From DASVDE01 sp963740065 (lineage in GTDB: Bacteria > Actinomycetota > Thermoleophilia > Solirubrobacterales > 70-9): a stretch of 64,000 nt of DNA. Shown here one piece after another: positions 32,416 through 41,112 of this stretch. The first letter of the stretch is position 1. Each line of letters opens with the position of its first letter. A program made the position numbers and the translations under genes. The stretch is from positions 186,001-250,000 of the forward strand of contig CAVUCS010000004.1 in assembly GCA_963740065.1 (NCBI GenBank). Reading direction: 5' to 3'. The notes below the pieces were generated by a model. That model was given only the letters and a program-made list of their open reading frames with translations, searched no databases and was not told the origin of the DNA.

Positions 32416-32761
32416 GGCGGGAGCGCTGTTCCTGGCGCTCGACAACCTGAGCGATCAGCTTAAGGACGTTTGAGTCGCCGGTCGCCTTGATGTGGCCGGT
32501 CTCGTACGCCTTGCGATAGCTCTTCACCGTGCCGCGCTCGGCCAGCTCATTGAACTGGGGGCGGTCGATCTGGCAGAGGACGCGCTCGTCCTGGGCCAAG
32601 TCCTTGCTGATCTTCGGTCCCGGCAACTCCACCCGGTAAAGCTGGATGTCGTGTCTGGCTTTCAGCTCGAGACCGAAGACCAGTCTCAGTTTCTGCAGCG
32701 CGGGAACTTCGGCCTGAAATCGCTCGATCGCGGTCTTGATCAGGTCCGAAGTCGATGCCAT
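32399..32761 (-). CDS. SCP2-like small lipid-binding domain protein
   Basis: 120-residue stand-alone protein. Its helix-strand order (IKTAIERFQAEVPALQKLRLVFGLELKARHDIQLYRVEL; cited in part as LRLVFGLELKARHDIQLYRV) and the closing GHIKATGDSNVLKLIAQVV resemble SCP2/sterol-carrier domains, where G-x-I/V-x-x-x-G-D is common near the C-terminus. A role in carrying acyl chains or acyl-CoA fits its place 4 bp downstream of an acyl-CoA dehydrogenase gene on the same strand. The charged tail is rich in Arg and Lys. Assignment by pattern only. Confidence 0.65.
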   Translation of the reverse strand: MASTSDLIKTAIERFQAEVPALQKLRLVFGLELKARHDIQLYRVELPGPKISKDLAQDERVLCQIDRPQFNELAERGTVKSYRKAYETGHIKATGDSNVLKLIAQVVERQEQRSRLKKVH

Positions 32762-32765
32762 CGGC

Positions 32766-33980
32766 CTAGATCTTGTTCCTTTGCAGCAACTTCTTGCCGA
32801 TCACCATGCGCTGGATCTCAGAGGTGCCCTCGCCGATCAGCAGCAGCGGCGCGTCGCGGTAGAGGCGCTCAATCTCGTACTCCTTCGAGTAGCCATAACC
32901 GCCGTGGATGCGGAAGCATTCCTCTACGCACTCCTTGCCGGTCTCCGAAGCGAGCAGCTTCGCCATCCCCGCCTCCAAATCGGAGCGAGCGCCGGCATCC
33001 TTCATCCGCGCCGCTTTGCGGGTGACGAGTCGGGCGGCCTCGACCTTGGTCGCCATGTCGGCAAGCTTGAACTGGATCGCCTGGTGCTGGGCGATCGGCT
33101 TGCCGAAAGTCTTGCGCTCCTGGCTGTAGCGGAGAGCCAATTCGAGGGCCCGCTGGGCGATGCCGACGCCGCGCGCGGCAACGTTGACCCGGCCGACTTC
33201 GAGCGCATCCATCATCTGCACAAAACCCTCGCCGACGCCGGCCTCCTCACCGCCGAGCACCCGCTCGGGCGGGCAGCGATAGCCGTCGTAGACCAACTCG
33301 GTCGACTCGACGCCCTTGTAGCCCATCTTCTTGATCTTGGGCGGGACGACGAGACCCTTGAAGTCACCCGTGTTCTCCTCGACCCACGGCTCCTTCTCGG
33401 TGATGAAACAGGTCATTCCCTTATAGGGCGGATCGGCCTGGGTGTCGGTCTTCATCAAAACGAAGACGACGCTGGAACCGAGGCCGTTGGTAACCCACAT
33501 CTTCTGGCCGTTCAGCTCCCACTTTCCGTCGTCGCCCTTCTTCGCGTTCGACTTGATGCCCTGCACGTCGGAGCCGACCTCAGGCTCCGAGAGCGAGAAG
33601 GCGGCGCGGATTTCACCGGTCGCCATTTTCGGCAGGAAGTAGTCCTTCTGCTCGTCGGTGCCGAACTTCATCAACAGGTAGGAGCCGATGAAGTGGGTGT
33701 TGACGACGCCGGAGATCGAGATCCAACCCCGAGAGAGCTCCTCGACGATCATCGCGTAGGTCGTCAAATCAAGCCCCATCCCGCCGTACTCCTCGGGAAT
33801 CGTCACTCCAAATAGGCCAAGCTCTTTCATCTGCTCGACGATCGGCTCCGGGAAGGAGTCCTCGTGGTCGTAGTGCTCGGCATTGGGGATGATCTGCTCG
33901 TCCGCAAACTGACGCACCATCTCGGTGATGTCGCGCTGGATGTCGGTCTGCTCGCTGAAGGCGGCGGTGTCTACGGCCAT
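32766..33980 (-). CDS. acyl-CoA dehydrogenase, candidate methylsuccinyl-CoA dehydrogenase
   Basis: 404-residue FAD-dependent dehydrogenase. Family landmarks: ELGLFGVTIPEEYGGMGLDL (N-terminal helices), AAFSLSEPEVGSDVQGI (flavin/substrate loop), GKPIAQHQAIQFKLADM, and HGGYGYSKEYEIERLYRDAPLLLIGEGTSEIQ (key part RLYRDAPLLLIGEGTSEIQ), which carries the catalytic Glu in the G-E-G-T motif. Start at ATG 33980 is preferred because of an AGGAG just before it; a GTG at 34028 would extend it without a Shine-Dalgarno. The ethylmalonyl-CoA pathway needs an acyl-CoA dehydrogenase for methylsuccinyl-CoA, and actinomycetes have a matching acd beside ccr; here this gene is 24 kb from ccr. Confidence 0.87.
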   Translation of the reverse strand: MAVDTAAFSEQTDIQRDITEMVRQFADEQIIPNAEHYDHEDSFPEPIVEQMKELGLFGVTIPEEYGGMGLDLTTYAMIVEELSRGWISISGVVNTHFIGSYLLMKFGTDEQKDYFLPKMATGEIRAAFSLSEPEVGSDVQGIKSNAKKGDDGKWELNGQKMWVTNGLGSSVVFVLMKTDTQADPPYKGMTCFITEKEPWVEENTGDFKGLVVPPKIKKMGYKGVESTELVYDGYRCPPERVLGGEEAGVGEGFVQMMDALEVGRVNVAARGVGIAQRALELALRYSQERKTFGKPIAQHQAIQFKLADMATKVEAARLVTRKAARMKDAGARSDLEAGMAKLLASETGKECVEECFRIHGGYGYSKEYEIERLYRDAPLLLIGEGTSEIQRMVIGKKLLQRNKI

Positions 33981-34064
33981 TGCTCCTAGCTCAATCGAAG
34001 TCGGGGACAGGGTCGCCGGGCGTTTCACAACTCTGCGCGACGGGTGTCGAAGGATATCGACGCA

Positions 34065-35039
34065 TCAGCCGATCGCGGTCTCCGCCGCTATCGGCTGATG
34101 CAGCGACTCGGCCCGACCGAACATGCCGGCAATGCGGTAGCGGCCGTAAGACGCCAGGTCGGCAAGTCGCGAGGGCGCCTCTCGCGGTTCACTCAACGGC
34201 GCCCGCGCAAGGCGGCGGACAGCGCGAATGAGAAGGCGGCGTCGAGCGGCCTGCAGCGCTTCCGGCTCCGGAAAGTTCCCCAGCTCCAACAATCCCTCGG
34301 CCGTCCACAGAGGATCCAGCCACTGGGTGCGGCTGGCAGCCGAGCTACCGGTCACGCCGCTGTAGGCCAGCCGGTAGGTGTAGAGCGGCTCGTCAATGAA
34401 GACGACGTCGCCCCGAGTCATCAGCCGCAGCCAAAGGTCGATGTCGTTGTTCTGGCGTAGGCGCCGGTTGTATCCCCCGACCGCGATCAGGTCAGCCCGC
34501 CGGGCCATCACGCCGGCCGGCTCGGCTATCCAGTTGGCGGGGAAAAGAGCGTCTAGGCACTGCCGCAACAGGTCCGCGCCGTCGTTGACCTCGCCCAGCC
34601 GGTCAAAATTTCTGTGCAGATCTCGCAGGTCATCGATCCAACCTTGAATCCAGGGATCGTCTGGATTCTCGGCCAGTATTTCCCGGCGCGAGAAGGCAAA
34701 CGCCGCCTCTGGATGCGCATCGAGAGCCGCGGCCATGCGGCCAATGCAATCGGCGCGCAGAAGATCGTCGGCGTCGAGGAGCTTGATTAGGCCCCCTCTC
34801 GCCCGCGCGATCGTCTCGCTGACGGTGACGACCTGGCCCCGGTTCGAATCGTGCCGGAAAATGCGCAACCGCCGGTCGCTCTGCGCGGCGAGGATCTCGG
34901 CGGTGGCGTCAGTCGAGCCATCGTCGACGACAACCAGCTCGAAGTCCTCGAAGTCCTGCTGCCAGACCGAGTCGAGGGTCTCCTGCAAGTGCGCCGCCGA
35001 CTGATAGGCGGGCACGCAGACGGAAACCCGTGGGGTCAT
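34065..35039 (-). CDS. GT2-family glycosyltransferase
   Basis: 324-residue GT-A enzyme. RVSVCVPAYQSAAHLQETLDSV opens the fold, FELVVVDDGSTDATAEILA gives the DDGS donor motif, and ARGGLIKLLDADDLLRADC supplies the D-A-D-D metal site. ILAENPDDPWIQGWIDDL and NRRLRQNNDIDLWLRLMTRGDVVFIDEPLY contain the acceptor-side N-x-D-x-D-L-W-L signature. The start ATG overlaps the stop of the flippase gene by four bases (ATGA, 35036-35039), so both are co-translated and probably handle the same repeat unit. It ends 84 bp before the acyl-CoA dehydrogenase start. Confidence 0.92.
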   Translation of the reverse strand: MTPRVSVCVPAYQSAAHLQETLDSVWQQDFEDFELVVVDDGSTDATAEILAAQSDRRLRIFRHDSNRGQVVTVSETIARARGGLIKLLDADDLLRADCIGRMAAALDAHPEAAFAFSRREILAENPDDPWIQGWIDDLRDLHRNFDRLGEVNDGADLLRQCLDALFPANWIAEPAGVMARRADLIAVGGYNRRLRQNNDIDLWLRLMTRGDVVFIDEPLYTYRLAYSGVTGSSAASRTQWLDPLWTAEGLLELGNFPEPEALQAARRRLLIRAVRRLARAPLSEPREAPSRLADLASYGRYRIAGMFGRAESLHQPIAAETAIG

Positions 35040-36496
35040 CGCGCGTCACCCGGCCGGATCGATCTGAGCATCGCGACCAACGGCTCGGACACGTACTCGG
35101 GCAACGCTCTCAGCGCTGCCAGAACGGCCGCATAGGCGGCGAGACCGGCGATCACGGCCACCGCCATCGCCACCGTCGAGTTGGAGATCAGCAGCAGACA
35201 GATGACGGACACACCCACCAAGGCCGCCAGCGCGAGCAGGGTCCGTAGCGCCATGTGAAAGCGCGGCAGCGGAGCGAAGCGCCGATAGACAACGAGGGTG
35301 AGGGTGAGCGAGAGCGCCTCAGTGCAAAGCAGCGCGCCGGCCGCGCCGCGATCGCCGAAAAGCGGGATCGCGGCGAAGTTGATCAACGCGTTGGCGACGA
35401 GCACCGCGCCCGAGACGCGAAGCAGCATGCCCTGCCGTCCCTGAGTCACCAACGCATTGCCGAACACCCCCTGCACGCAGGCGATCGCGACGCTGCACAT
35501 GATCAGGGTCAGGACGATCCCGCCGCCCGCGTACTTTGACCCGGCGAGGGCGACCATCGCCTCGCTGCCGAGCAGCGAGAAGCCGACGATCGGCAAGGCC
35601 AGGATGACCATCGCGGTGAACGCTTTCTGGACCAGCTCCTGAAAGCGCGACTCGGTGAAATGCAGGCTCGCCAGCACCGGAATCAACGTGACCATGACGA
35701 ACTCGGGAAAGACCAGCAGACTTTCGAAAGCTTTGTAGGCGACGCCGTAGACGGCCAGGTCGCTGTCGCTGCCCAGCACCGAGATGAGGAAAGCATCGAG
35801 GCGGAAATAGAGCCCATTGATGACCATCACCAAACCAAGCGGGACAGCCGCCGCGACGAGGCTCCAAATGCGGGCGCGGTGCAGGCCGACCGCGTACTGG
35901 ATACGCGGTCGCATGAAGAGAATCGCGAACGCCTGCTCGAGGACAAATCCGGAAGCGAAGGCGGCGGCGACGCCGAGCGGGCCCAGGTCGAGTGCGACGA
36001 CGAGAACGATCCCCCCCAGCGCCAAGCCGCGCGCCAGCATGCTCGCTACCGAGACCACCCAGATCCGCTGATCGGCCACGGCACGAGCGCCGGCGACGCC
36101 GGCGAACGGAGTCAGAGGGAAAGTGGCCATCAGGATCAGGACGGCGCTTCGAGTCGTCTCCCCCCCGGGCCCGGGGTAGGCCAGCTGCGAGAAAACGAGG
36201 ACGAACAACGCGGTCGGGATCGTGAAGGCGACCCAGACCCAAAAAGCGCTGCTCTGAATCGCGGTCTCGTGCTCGGGGTCGCGGGCCATCGCCCGAACGG
36301 TCATTGCCGAGACGCCGAAGTCGGTCGCAACCGAGAAGAGCGAGAGCAAGACCAGCGCCGCCAGAATCCCGCCGTACTGGTCGATGCTGAGGTAGCGGGT
36401 CGCGATACCGACGCTGACGATCCCGGTGACCGCCAGGAACACTTGGCGCGTCGCCTGAACCGATGAGTTCAGGGCGATCTTCTGCGTCAGTCTCAT
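35036..36496 (-). CDS. Wzx/MATE-like polysaccharide flippase
   Basis: 486-residue polytopic membrane protein of the MOP (polysaccharide transport) superfamily, with 12-14 predicted helices. The first, SVQATRQVFLAVTGIVSVGIATRYLSIDQYGGILA (cited in part as VGIATRYLSIDQYG), matches the Wzx N-terminal pattern of a hydrophobic helix then R-Y-L-x-x-x-x-Y/F-G. It would flip the undecaprenyl-linked repeat unit to the outer face of the membrane. It is co-translated with the GT2 downstream and lies 18 bp upstream of pabB on the same strand. Specificity cannot be predicted. Confidence 0.9.
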   Translation of the reverse strand: MRLTQKIALNSSVQATRQVFLAVTGIVSVGIATRYLSIDQYGGILAALVLLSLFSVATDFGVSAMTVRAMARDPEHETAIQSSAFWVWVAFTIPTALFVLVFSQLAYPGPGGETTRSAVLILMATFPLTPFAGVAGARAVADQRIWVVSVASMLARGLALGGIVLVVALDLGPLGVAAAFASGFVLEQAFAILFMRPRIQYAVGLHRARIWSLVAAAVPLGLVMVINGLYFRLDAFLISVLGSDSDLAVYGVAYKAFESLLVFPEFVMVTLIPVLASLHFTESRFQELVQKAFTAMVILALPIVGFSLLGSEAMVALAGSKYAGGGIVLTLIMCSVAIACVQGVFGNALVTQGRQGMLLRVSGAVLVANALINFAAIPLFGDRGAAGALLCTEALSLTLTLVVYRRFAPLPRFHMALRTLLALAALVGVSVICLLLISNSTVAMAVAVIAGLAAYAAVLAALRALPEYVSEPLVAMLRSIRPGDAR

Positions 36497-36514
36497 CTGA
36501 AAGTGGGTCGTTCT

Positions 36515-37964
36515 TCAGAGTGCGCGCGGGTCGGCGCCGGAGTCGATCGCCCGCATTTGGGAGCGCCCCTTCAACAGCGCTTCGCGGTATTCGGCTTCCG
36601 GGTCCGACTGCACCACGATCGCCCCCCCTATGCCAATCGTGGCCGACTCGCCATCGAGCACGATCGTGCGAATCGCGACCGAAAGGTCGCTGCCGCCGCC
36701 CAGGCCGAGGTAGCCGATCGCCCCCGAATAGACGCCTCGCGCCTCGCCTTCCAACTCGTCGATGATCTCCATCGTTCGCTTCTTCGGCGCTCCGGTCATA
36801 GACCCTGGAGGGAAGCAGGCCCGTATGCAAGCGACCGCCCCCGCGTCCTTGCGCAATCTGCCGCGAACGGTGGAGACGAGCTGATGCACCGTCTCGTACG
36901 TTTCGACCTTCATCAGGGAGGGCACGCTGACTGTGCCGTATTCGCAGACGGCGCCGAGGTCGTTGCGCAACAAGTCGACGATGGTCACGTTCTCGGCGCG
37001 GCTCTTCTCGTCCGTGCGCAGCTCTTCGGCAAGACGCTCGTCCTCGGCCCCGGTCACCCCGCGACCGCTGGTGCCCTTGATCGGCCTCGCTTCCACCCAG
37101 CGGTCGCGGCCGATGCCGAGGAAGCGCTCCGGGGAGGAGCTCAGCACAGCGATATCGCCAAAGCGCAGGTAGGAAGCAAACGGCGCCGGGTTTACCCGGC
37201 GCAGGACGCGGTAGAGGCCGAGCGGATCGACACCGACTGCCTCGGCTGCGATTCGGTTGGTGAGGCAGACCTCATAGGTCTCCCCCTCGAACAAGCGCCG
37301 CTTGCAGGCGGCTATGTCCTCCAAGTACTGGCCATGCGAGCGGCCAAGCCGAAATCCGACCCTTTCCTCCCTCTGATCCGGGTTACCCAACGCGGGCAAC
37401 GATGCGAGTCGCAGGCTCGTCTCCTCAATCCACCGTTCCCCCTCCTCGACCCCTCCGGGTTCGGTCAGACAGAGGACGTAGGTGCATCTCTCCAGGCGAT
37501 CGAAGGCGACGAGGCGATCGGCGAAGACGAAGGCCGCGTCGGGCAACGGGGACTGATGCGCGGCGTCGCCATCGCACTCCGCCTTCAGCTCGTAGCCAAA
37601 GTAACCGGCGAAGCCGCAATCGAAATCGAACGGCAGATCGGCGGGCCGGCGAAGCCTCTGCAACTCGCGAGTCGAGGTAGTCGAAGATCGACTCGCGGAA
37701 GATTTCCACCTCCCCGTTCCGCTCAACCCGAACCTCGCCTGCACTGACGTCATAAGTGATGACCGCACCGAGCGGCCCCTCGCTATCGCCGACGAAGGAA
37801 AAGCGAGCGCGCTCTCTGCCGCCGCTGCTGTCCAACCAGAAAGCATTCGGGCTATCCCCGTAGAGATGGACGAATGCGCGCTCGGCATCGTGCGCGGCGT
37901 CAAGGCGTTTGACCCGCAACTCCAGTCGCGATTCGGTCGGTGTTGGAGCCGGGGCGCGAAGCAT
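36515..37964 (-). CDS. pabB: aminodeoxychorismate synthase component I, apparent +1 frameshift
   Basis: Chorismate-utilising enzyme making 4-amino-4-deoxychorismate for folate. The N-terminal part (to about residue 98: ERAFVHLYGDSPNAFWLDSS, FSFVGDSEGPLGAVITYDV) is in one frame. The rest (FDCGFAGYFGYELKAE, CKRRLFEGETYEVCLTNRI, RPIKGTSGRGVTGAEDERLA, FPPGSMTGAPKKRTMEIID, YSGAIGYLGLGG) is in the next. Skipping one base near 37664-37672 joins IFDYLDS to ELQRLRRPADLPFDF and gives 482 residues, the normal length. The PIKGT and SMTGAPK motifs mark the chorismate-enzyme active site and Mg site. pabC diverges from it across 19 bp. Anthranilate synthase is less likely given pabC. Confidence 0.85.
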
Positions 37965-37983
37965 CGCTTCAAAATAGCCCCAG

Positions 37984-38709
37984 ATGCCACCGACTCCTCA
38001 TCCCAACCCCAAAGAGGGCGTGTTCGAGACGATGCTCATCGCGAACGGGCAACCGGTGGAGCTGGACGCCCACCTGGGGCGCCTTGCCGAAAGCCTCGCC
38101 GCCCTTTTCAACAAAGGTCTGCCGGAAAGAGCGGCGGCCCTGGCGTATGAGAAGGCCAGGGACATCGACCTGGGACGACTGCGGCTGACGGTAGTGCCCA
38201 ACGGGCCCGGAGAGCTCGCGGTAGGAGCAGTCGCATCCGCGATCGACCCCGCGATCGTCTTCCCTTCGTGGGAGCGCGCGATTGAACTGGCCAGCGTCGT
38301 CGTCGAGGGTGGATTCGGCGCTCACAAGTGGGTGGATCGAACCCCCCTGGAGAACACGAAGGGGGAGGCGGTGACGCTTCTCCTTGACGAAGGCGGGGTC
38401 GTGCTCGAGGCCTCCCGGGCCAACGTCTTCGTGGCTCGCGAAGGAAAGCTCCTCACGCCACCCGCCGACGGTCGCATCCTCTCCGGCATCGCGCGCAAGC
38501 GGGCAATCGGCATCGCGCGTGAAGAGAACATCGACGTCCGCGAGGTCAATTTGAAGATCGACGACCTGCTCCAAGCGGACGAGGTATTCCTGACCGGTTC
38601 CGTGAGGGGCATCGAGCCGGTCGGGTCGATCGACGGAATCGCACTCTCCGCGGCCGGAGAGATTTGCTCGCGACTCTCTAGTGGTCTGCGCCAACGCTGG
38701 CTGGGCTGA
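37984..38709 (+). CDS. pabC: aminodeoxychorismate lyase-like class IV PLP enzyme
   Basis: 241-residue PLP-dependent fold-type IV enzyme releasing pyruvate from aminodeoxychorismate to give p-aminobenzoate. It opens with EGVFETMLIANGQPVELDAHLGRLAESL, the family's F-E-T-M-L and H-L-x-R-L. AHKWVDRTPLENTK supplies the catalytic Lys (K in H-K-W), and LLDEGGVVLEASRANVFVAREGKLLTPPADGRILSGIAR contains E-A-S-R-A-N-V-F, matching the PLP phosphate-binding region. Divergent from pabB across 19 bp, which must contain both promoters. The 3' end overlaps the convergent coiled-coil gene by 32 bp. Confidence 0.9.
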   Translation: MPPTPHPNPKEGVFETMLIANGQPVELDAHLGRLAESLAALFNKGLPERAAALAYEKARDIDLGRLRLTVVPNGPGELAVGAVASAIDPAIVFPSWERAIELASVVVEGGFGAHKWVDRTPLENTKGEAVTLLLDEGGVVLEASRANVFVAREGKLLTPPADGRILSGIARKRAIGIAREENIDVREVNLKIDDLLQADEVFLTGSVRGIEPVGSIDGIALSAAGEICSRLSSGLRQRWLG

Positions 38710-39052
38710 GCTCGCGCAAGCGCTCGGCGATGCGGTCGGCCCGCTCCGTGAAACTGCGCAGACTCTCGTCTTCCCCGCCGCCGACCAGCCTGGGTGCCGC
38801 CGTCCAGGATCCGGTGACACGCTGCTGGGCATCCAAAGCCATCGCGGCGGCTCGCTCCGCTATCGCGGCGGCCCGGCGCGCCTGCTCGGCCGCCTCCAGA
38901 GCCGCTTCGCCCACGCCGACCGCCGCCGACTCCGACGCGCGAGCGATCGCAACCGCCTCATCGATCCGCGCTTCAAGCTCACCCAACAGAGGAGGACGCG
39001 CCGCTTCCGGCAAAACCCAGTCCTGCGTGCTGTCGCGCTCGGAACCTTCCAT
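38678..39052 (-). CDS. alanine-rich coiled-coil protein, hypothetical
   Basis: 124-residue acidic-to-neutral protein starting M-E-G-S-E-R-D-S-T-Q. Residues 25-75 (LEARIDEAVAIARASESAAV, LEAAEQARRAAAIAERAAAM) form an Ala/Glu/Arg heptad pattern expected for a long amphipathic helix or coiled coil. A second helix lies at the C-terminus (SFTERADRIAERLRELSP). No membrane segment or catalytic motif. It overlaps pabC tail to tail by 32 bp and faces away from the Acetyltransferase_6 gene at 39162. I do not recognise the family; a scaffold or DivIVA-like role would be speculation. Confidence 0.5.
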   Translation of the reverse strand: MEGSERDSTQDWVLPEAARPPLLGELEARIDEAVAIARASESAAVGVGEAALEAAEQARRAAAIAERAAAMALDAQQRVTGSWTAAPRLVGGGEDESLRSFTERADRIAERLRELSPASVGADH

Positions 39053-39161
39053 CGAGAGTTGAATGTAGGGCTGCGTCAGGCGGCAAACGAACAACGAGGG
39101 AAAATCCCCTTCACAGGGAAGACCTCTGGTCGGAGCACAAACCCGGACCCACTCCCAACTC

Positions 39162-40232
39162 TTGCGACTCATCCCCCTCAATTCCCTGGCGCCCGACGCT
39201 TTGAACGCTTGGGAGCAATTGGCTCGGATGGCGGTCGAGCCGAATCCATTCTTCGAGCCGAGCTTCGTCATCCCCGCCGCGGCCGCCCTGGGGGCGACCG
39301 GCGTGCACCTACTCTTCCACGATCGCGGCGGCGATTGGACGGGATGCCTGCCGGTCCAAGTCACCCGAGCGCTGGGTAAACCGATATCGATCTCGACCTG
39401 GAGACATCCGTACTCGTTTCTCGGCACACCCCTGGTTAACCGCGATCACGTCGAAGAATTCGCGGTCGCGTTCGCGAGCAGCATCAACTCGGGGGAGCAC
39501 GGTCGCTTTGCGATGCTGCGACGCTCATCCGAGGGCGTCGTCCTCCAGGCAATTCGCACCGCCATGAGAGAAGCCGGGCGAACGCGTGTGATCTTCGAGC
39601 GCGCCTACGAGCGCGCCACCCTCGACCGCCGCCCCGAAGCTGATTACCTCGGCGGCCTCAAGCCGCGTCGACGTCGGGAATTTCATCGTCAACGCCGGCG
39701 CCTCGGAGAGGAGTTGGGCGAGGAAATCGTCGTTCATGACCGGTCCGACAACCCAACCGGGGCGGAGGACTTCCTGCGCTTGGAGGCGTCCGGGTGGAAG
39801 GGAAGGAATGGAACGGCCATGGCGTCGACCGAAGGGGCAGCCGAAATGCTCCGGGCGATTTACGCGGAATTTGCCAAGAACGACCGCCTGCAGCTTCTCT
39901 CGCTTGAAGCGGGGAGACGGACGATCGCGATGAAGCTCAACATCAACGCCGCCGACACGCTGTTCTGCTTCAAGATTGCCTTTGACGAGCGACTCAGCAA
40001 CTACTCGCCAGGCGTCCAACTCGAGATCGACAACGTCGAGATCTTTCACGAGCACCGCGCCGAGCGGAAAATGGACTCCTGCGCAGAATCAAATAACGAA
40101 ATGATTAACCGTCTTTGGCCAGATCGCCGATCAATCATCACATTGATGTTTGGGCCACCAGGGCCAACCGGGTGGATGACCTCCCAAGCACTCAACCTCG
40201 CATACGAGATCCGCACAAGGAGGAACTCCTAA
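39162..40232 (+). CDS. Acetyltransferase_6 (FemAB/CelD-like) protein
   Basis: 356-residue double-GNAT protein. NPFFEPSFVIPAAAALGATG is the P-F-x-E-P/S-x-x N-terminal motif. GGLKPRRRREFHRQRRRLGEE is the basic helix seen in the other copy (RSRNFRSQLGRRRRKLE). LRLEASGWKGRNGTAM is the R-L-E-x-x-G-W-K-G-x-x-G-T region, and DTLFCFKIAFDERLSNYSPGVQLEIDNVEIF is the second GNAT core (key part FKIAFDERLSNYSPGVQL). Such proteins modify cell-surface glycans or peptides. The TAA at 40230-40232 is followed immediately by the cupin gene, preceded by an AAGGAGG inside the last codons, so the two are coupled. Confidence 0.88.
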   Translation: MRLIPLNSLAPDALNAWEQLARMAVEPNPFFEPSFVIPAAAALGATGVHLLFHDRGGDWTGCLPVQVTRALGKPISISTWRHPYSFLGTPLVNRDHVEEFAVAFASSINSGEHGRFAMLRRSSEGVVLQAIRTAMREAGRTRVIFERAYERATLDRRPEADYLGGLKPRRRREFHRQRRRLGEELGEEIVVHDRSDNPTGAEDFLRLEASGWKGRNGTAMASTEGAAEMLRAIYAEFAKNDRLQLLSLEAGRRTIAMKLNINAADTLFCFKIAFDERLSNYSPGVQLEIDNVEIFHEHRAERKMDSCAESNNEMINRLWPDRRSIITLMFGPPGPTGWMTSQALNLAYEIRTRRNS

Positions 40233-41074
40233 TCGACTCCCCGCTAGACATAGACCCAAAGGCGTTCTCGGCTGCCTTTGATCTCTCTCCGATGAGCGTT
40301 TCGCACCGGCTCGTCGACCATCCCCTGCTCGACCTCGAAGTGATCGCCGGCCTGGCGGAGCGGCTTCCCGAAGAAAGCATCGAACAGAACCTCGGCGATC
40401 TGCCCACCGTCGTCGATCCCGATGAGGTCGAAAAGAGCGAGCTGCCCGTGGGGGAAATCGCGCGCACGATCGACACAAACGGCTGCTGGATGGTTCTCAA
40501 GAACATCGAACAGGACCCGGAATTCAACGCCCTGCTGGATGAACTGCTAGACGACGTCAACCCACTCGTCGCCGAGCGGGACGGCGGGATGACCGGCAGG
40601 GAAGGCTTCATCTTCCTTTCGGCCCCCGACTCCGTGACGCCATCCCATACCGACCCCGAGCACAACTTTCTTCTCCAAGTGCGAGGCACGAAGAGCATGG
40701 TGGTGGGTCAGTACCCCGATGCTTCGACAAAACAAATCGAGCTGGAACACACCTTCGCTGGTGGCGGCAATCGCAACATCGAGTGGGAACCTCAGAATCC
40801 ACAAACTTTCGACCTTCGGCCGGGAGATGGTGTCTACGTTCCGCCGCATGCGCCGCACTGGGTAAAGAACGGGCCCTCTGCCTCTGTTTCGTTGTCGATC
40901 ACCTTCCAGACCGAAGCAAACGAGCGCACGATTCGAATCCATTCGCTCAACGCAAAGCTGCGCCGCCTCGGCCTTTCTCCCTCCCCACCCGGGCATCGCC
41001 CGAGGGTGGACAGGCAGAAGGCCGCGGCCCAGAAGATTCTGGGCAGACTCCGCCGTACGGTTGCCTCTCAATAG
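40232..41074 (+). CDS. cupin-like/JmjC-type Fe(II) oxygenase-like protein
   Basis: About 280 residues. The core has SVTPSHTDPEHNFLLQVRG and PGDGVYVPPHAPHWVKNG, giving H-x-D in the first motif and a distal H in the second, the facial triad of 2-oxoglutarate/Fe(II) JmjC-type hydroxylases. PVGEIARTIDTNGCWMVLKN is the upstream region usual in this group. A basic C-terminal helix (RPRVDRQKAAAQKILGRLRR) follows. The start is a problem: a perfect AAGGAGG (40217-40223) sits 8 bp before ATC 40232, in a TAATC stop/start overlap where TAATG would be expected. In-frame GTG 40172 or ATG 40292 are alternatives, but the last would remove residues conserved in the family (SVSHRLVDHPLL). ATC is used here as the best-supported position. 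Confidence 0.75.
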   Translation: MDSPLDIDPKAFSAAFDLSPMSVSHRLVDHPLLDLEVIAGLAERLPEESIEQNLGDLPTVVDPDEVEKSELPVGEIARTIDTNGCWMVLKNIEQDPEFNALLDELLDDVNPLVAERDGGMTGREGFIFLSAPDSVTPSHTDPEHNFLLQVRGTKSMVVGQYPDASTKQIELEHTFAGGGNRNIEWEPQNPQTFDLRPGDGVYVPPHAPHWVKNGPSASVSLSITFQTEANERTIRIHSLNAKLRRLGLSPSPPGHRPRVDRQKAAAQKILGRLRRTVASQ

Positions 41075-41112
41075 ATTTTCGCGAGCCCACAACCGAGGAG
41101 TGAGACAGAGCT

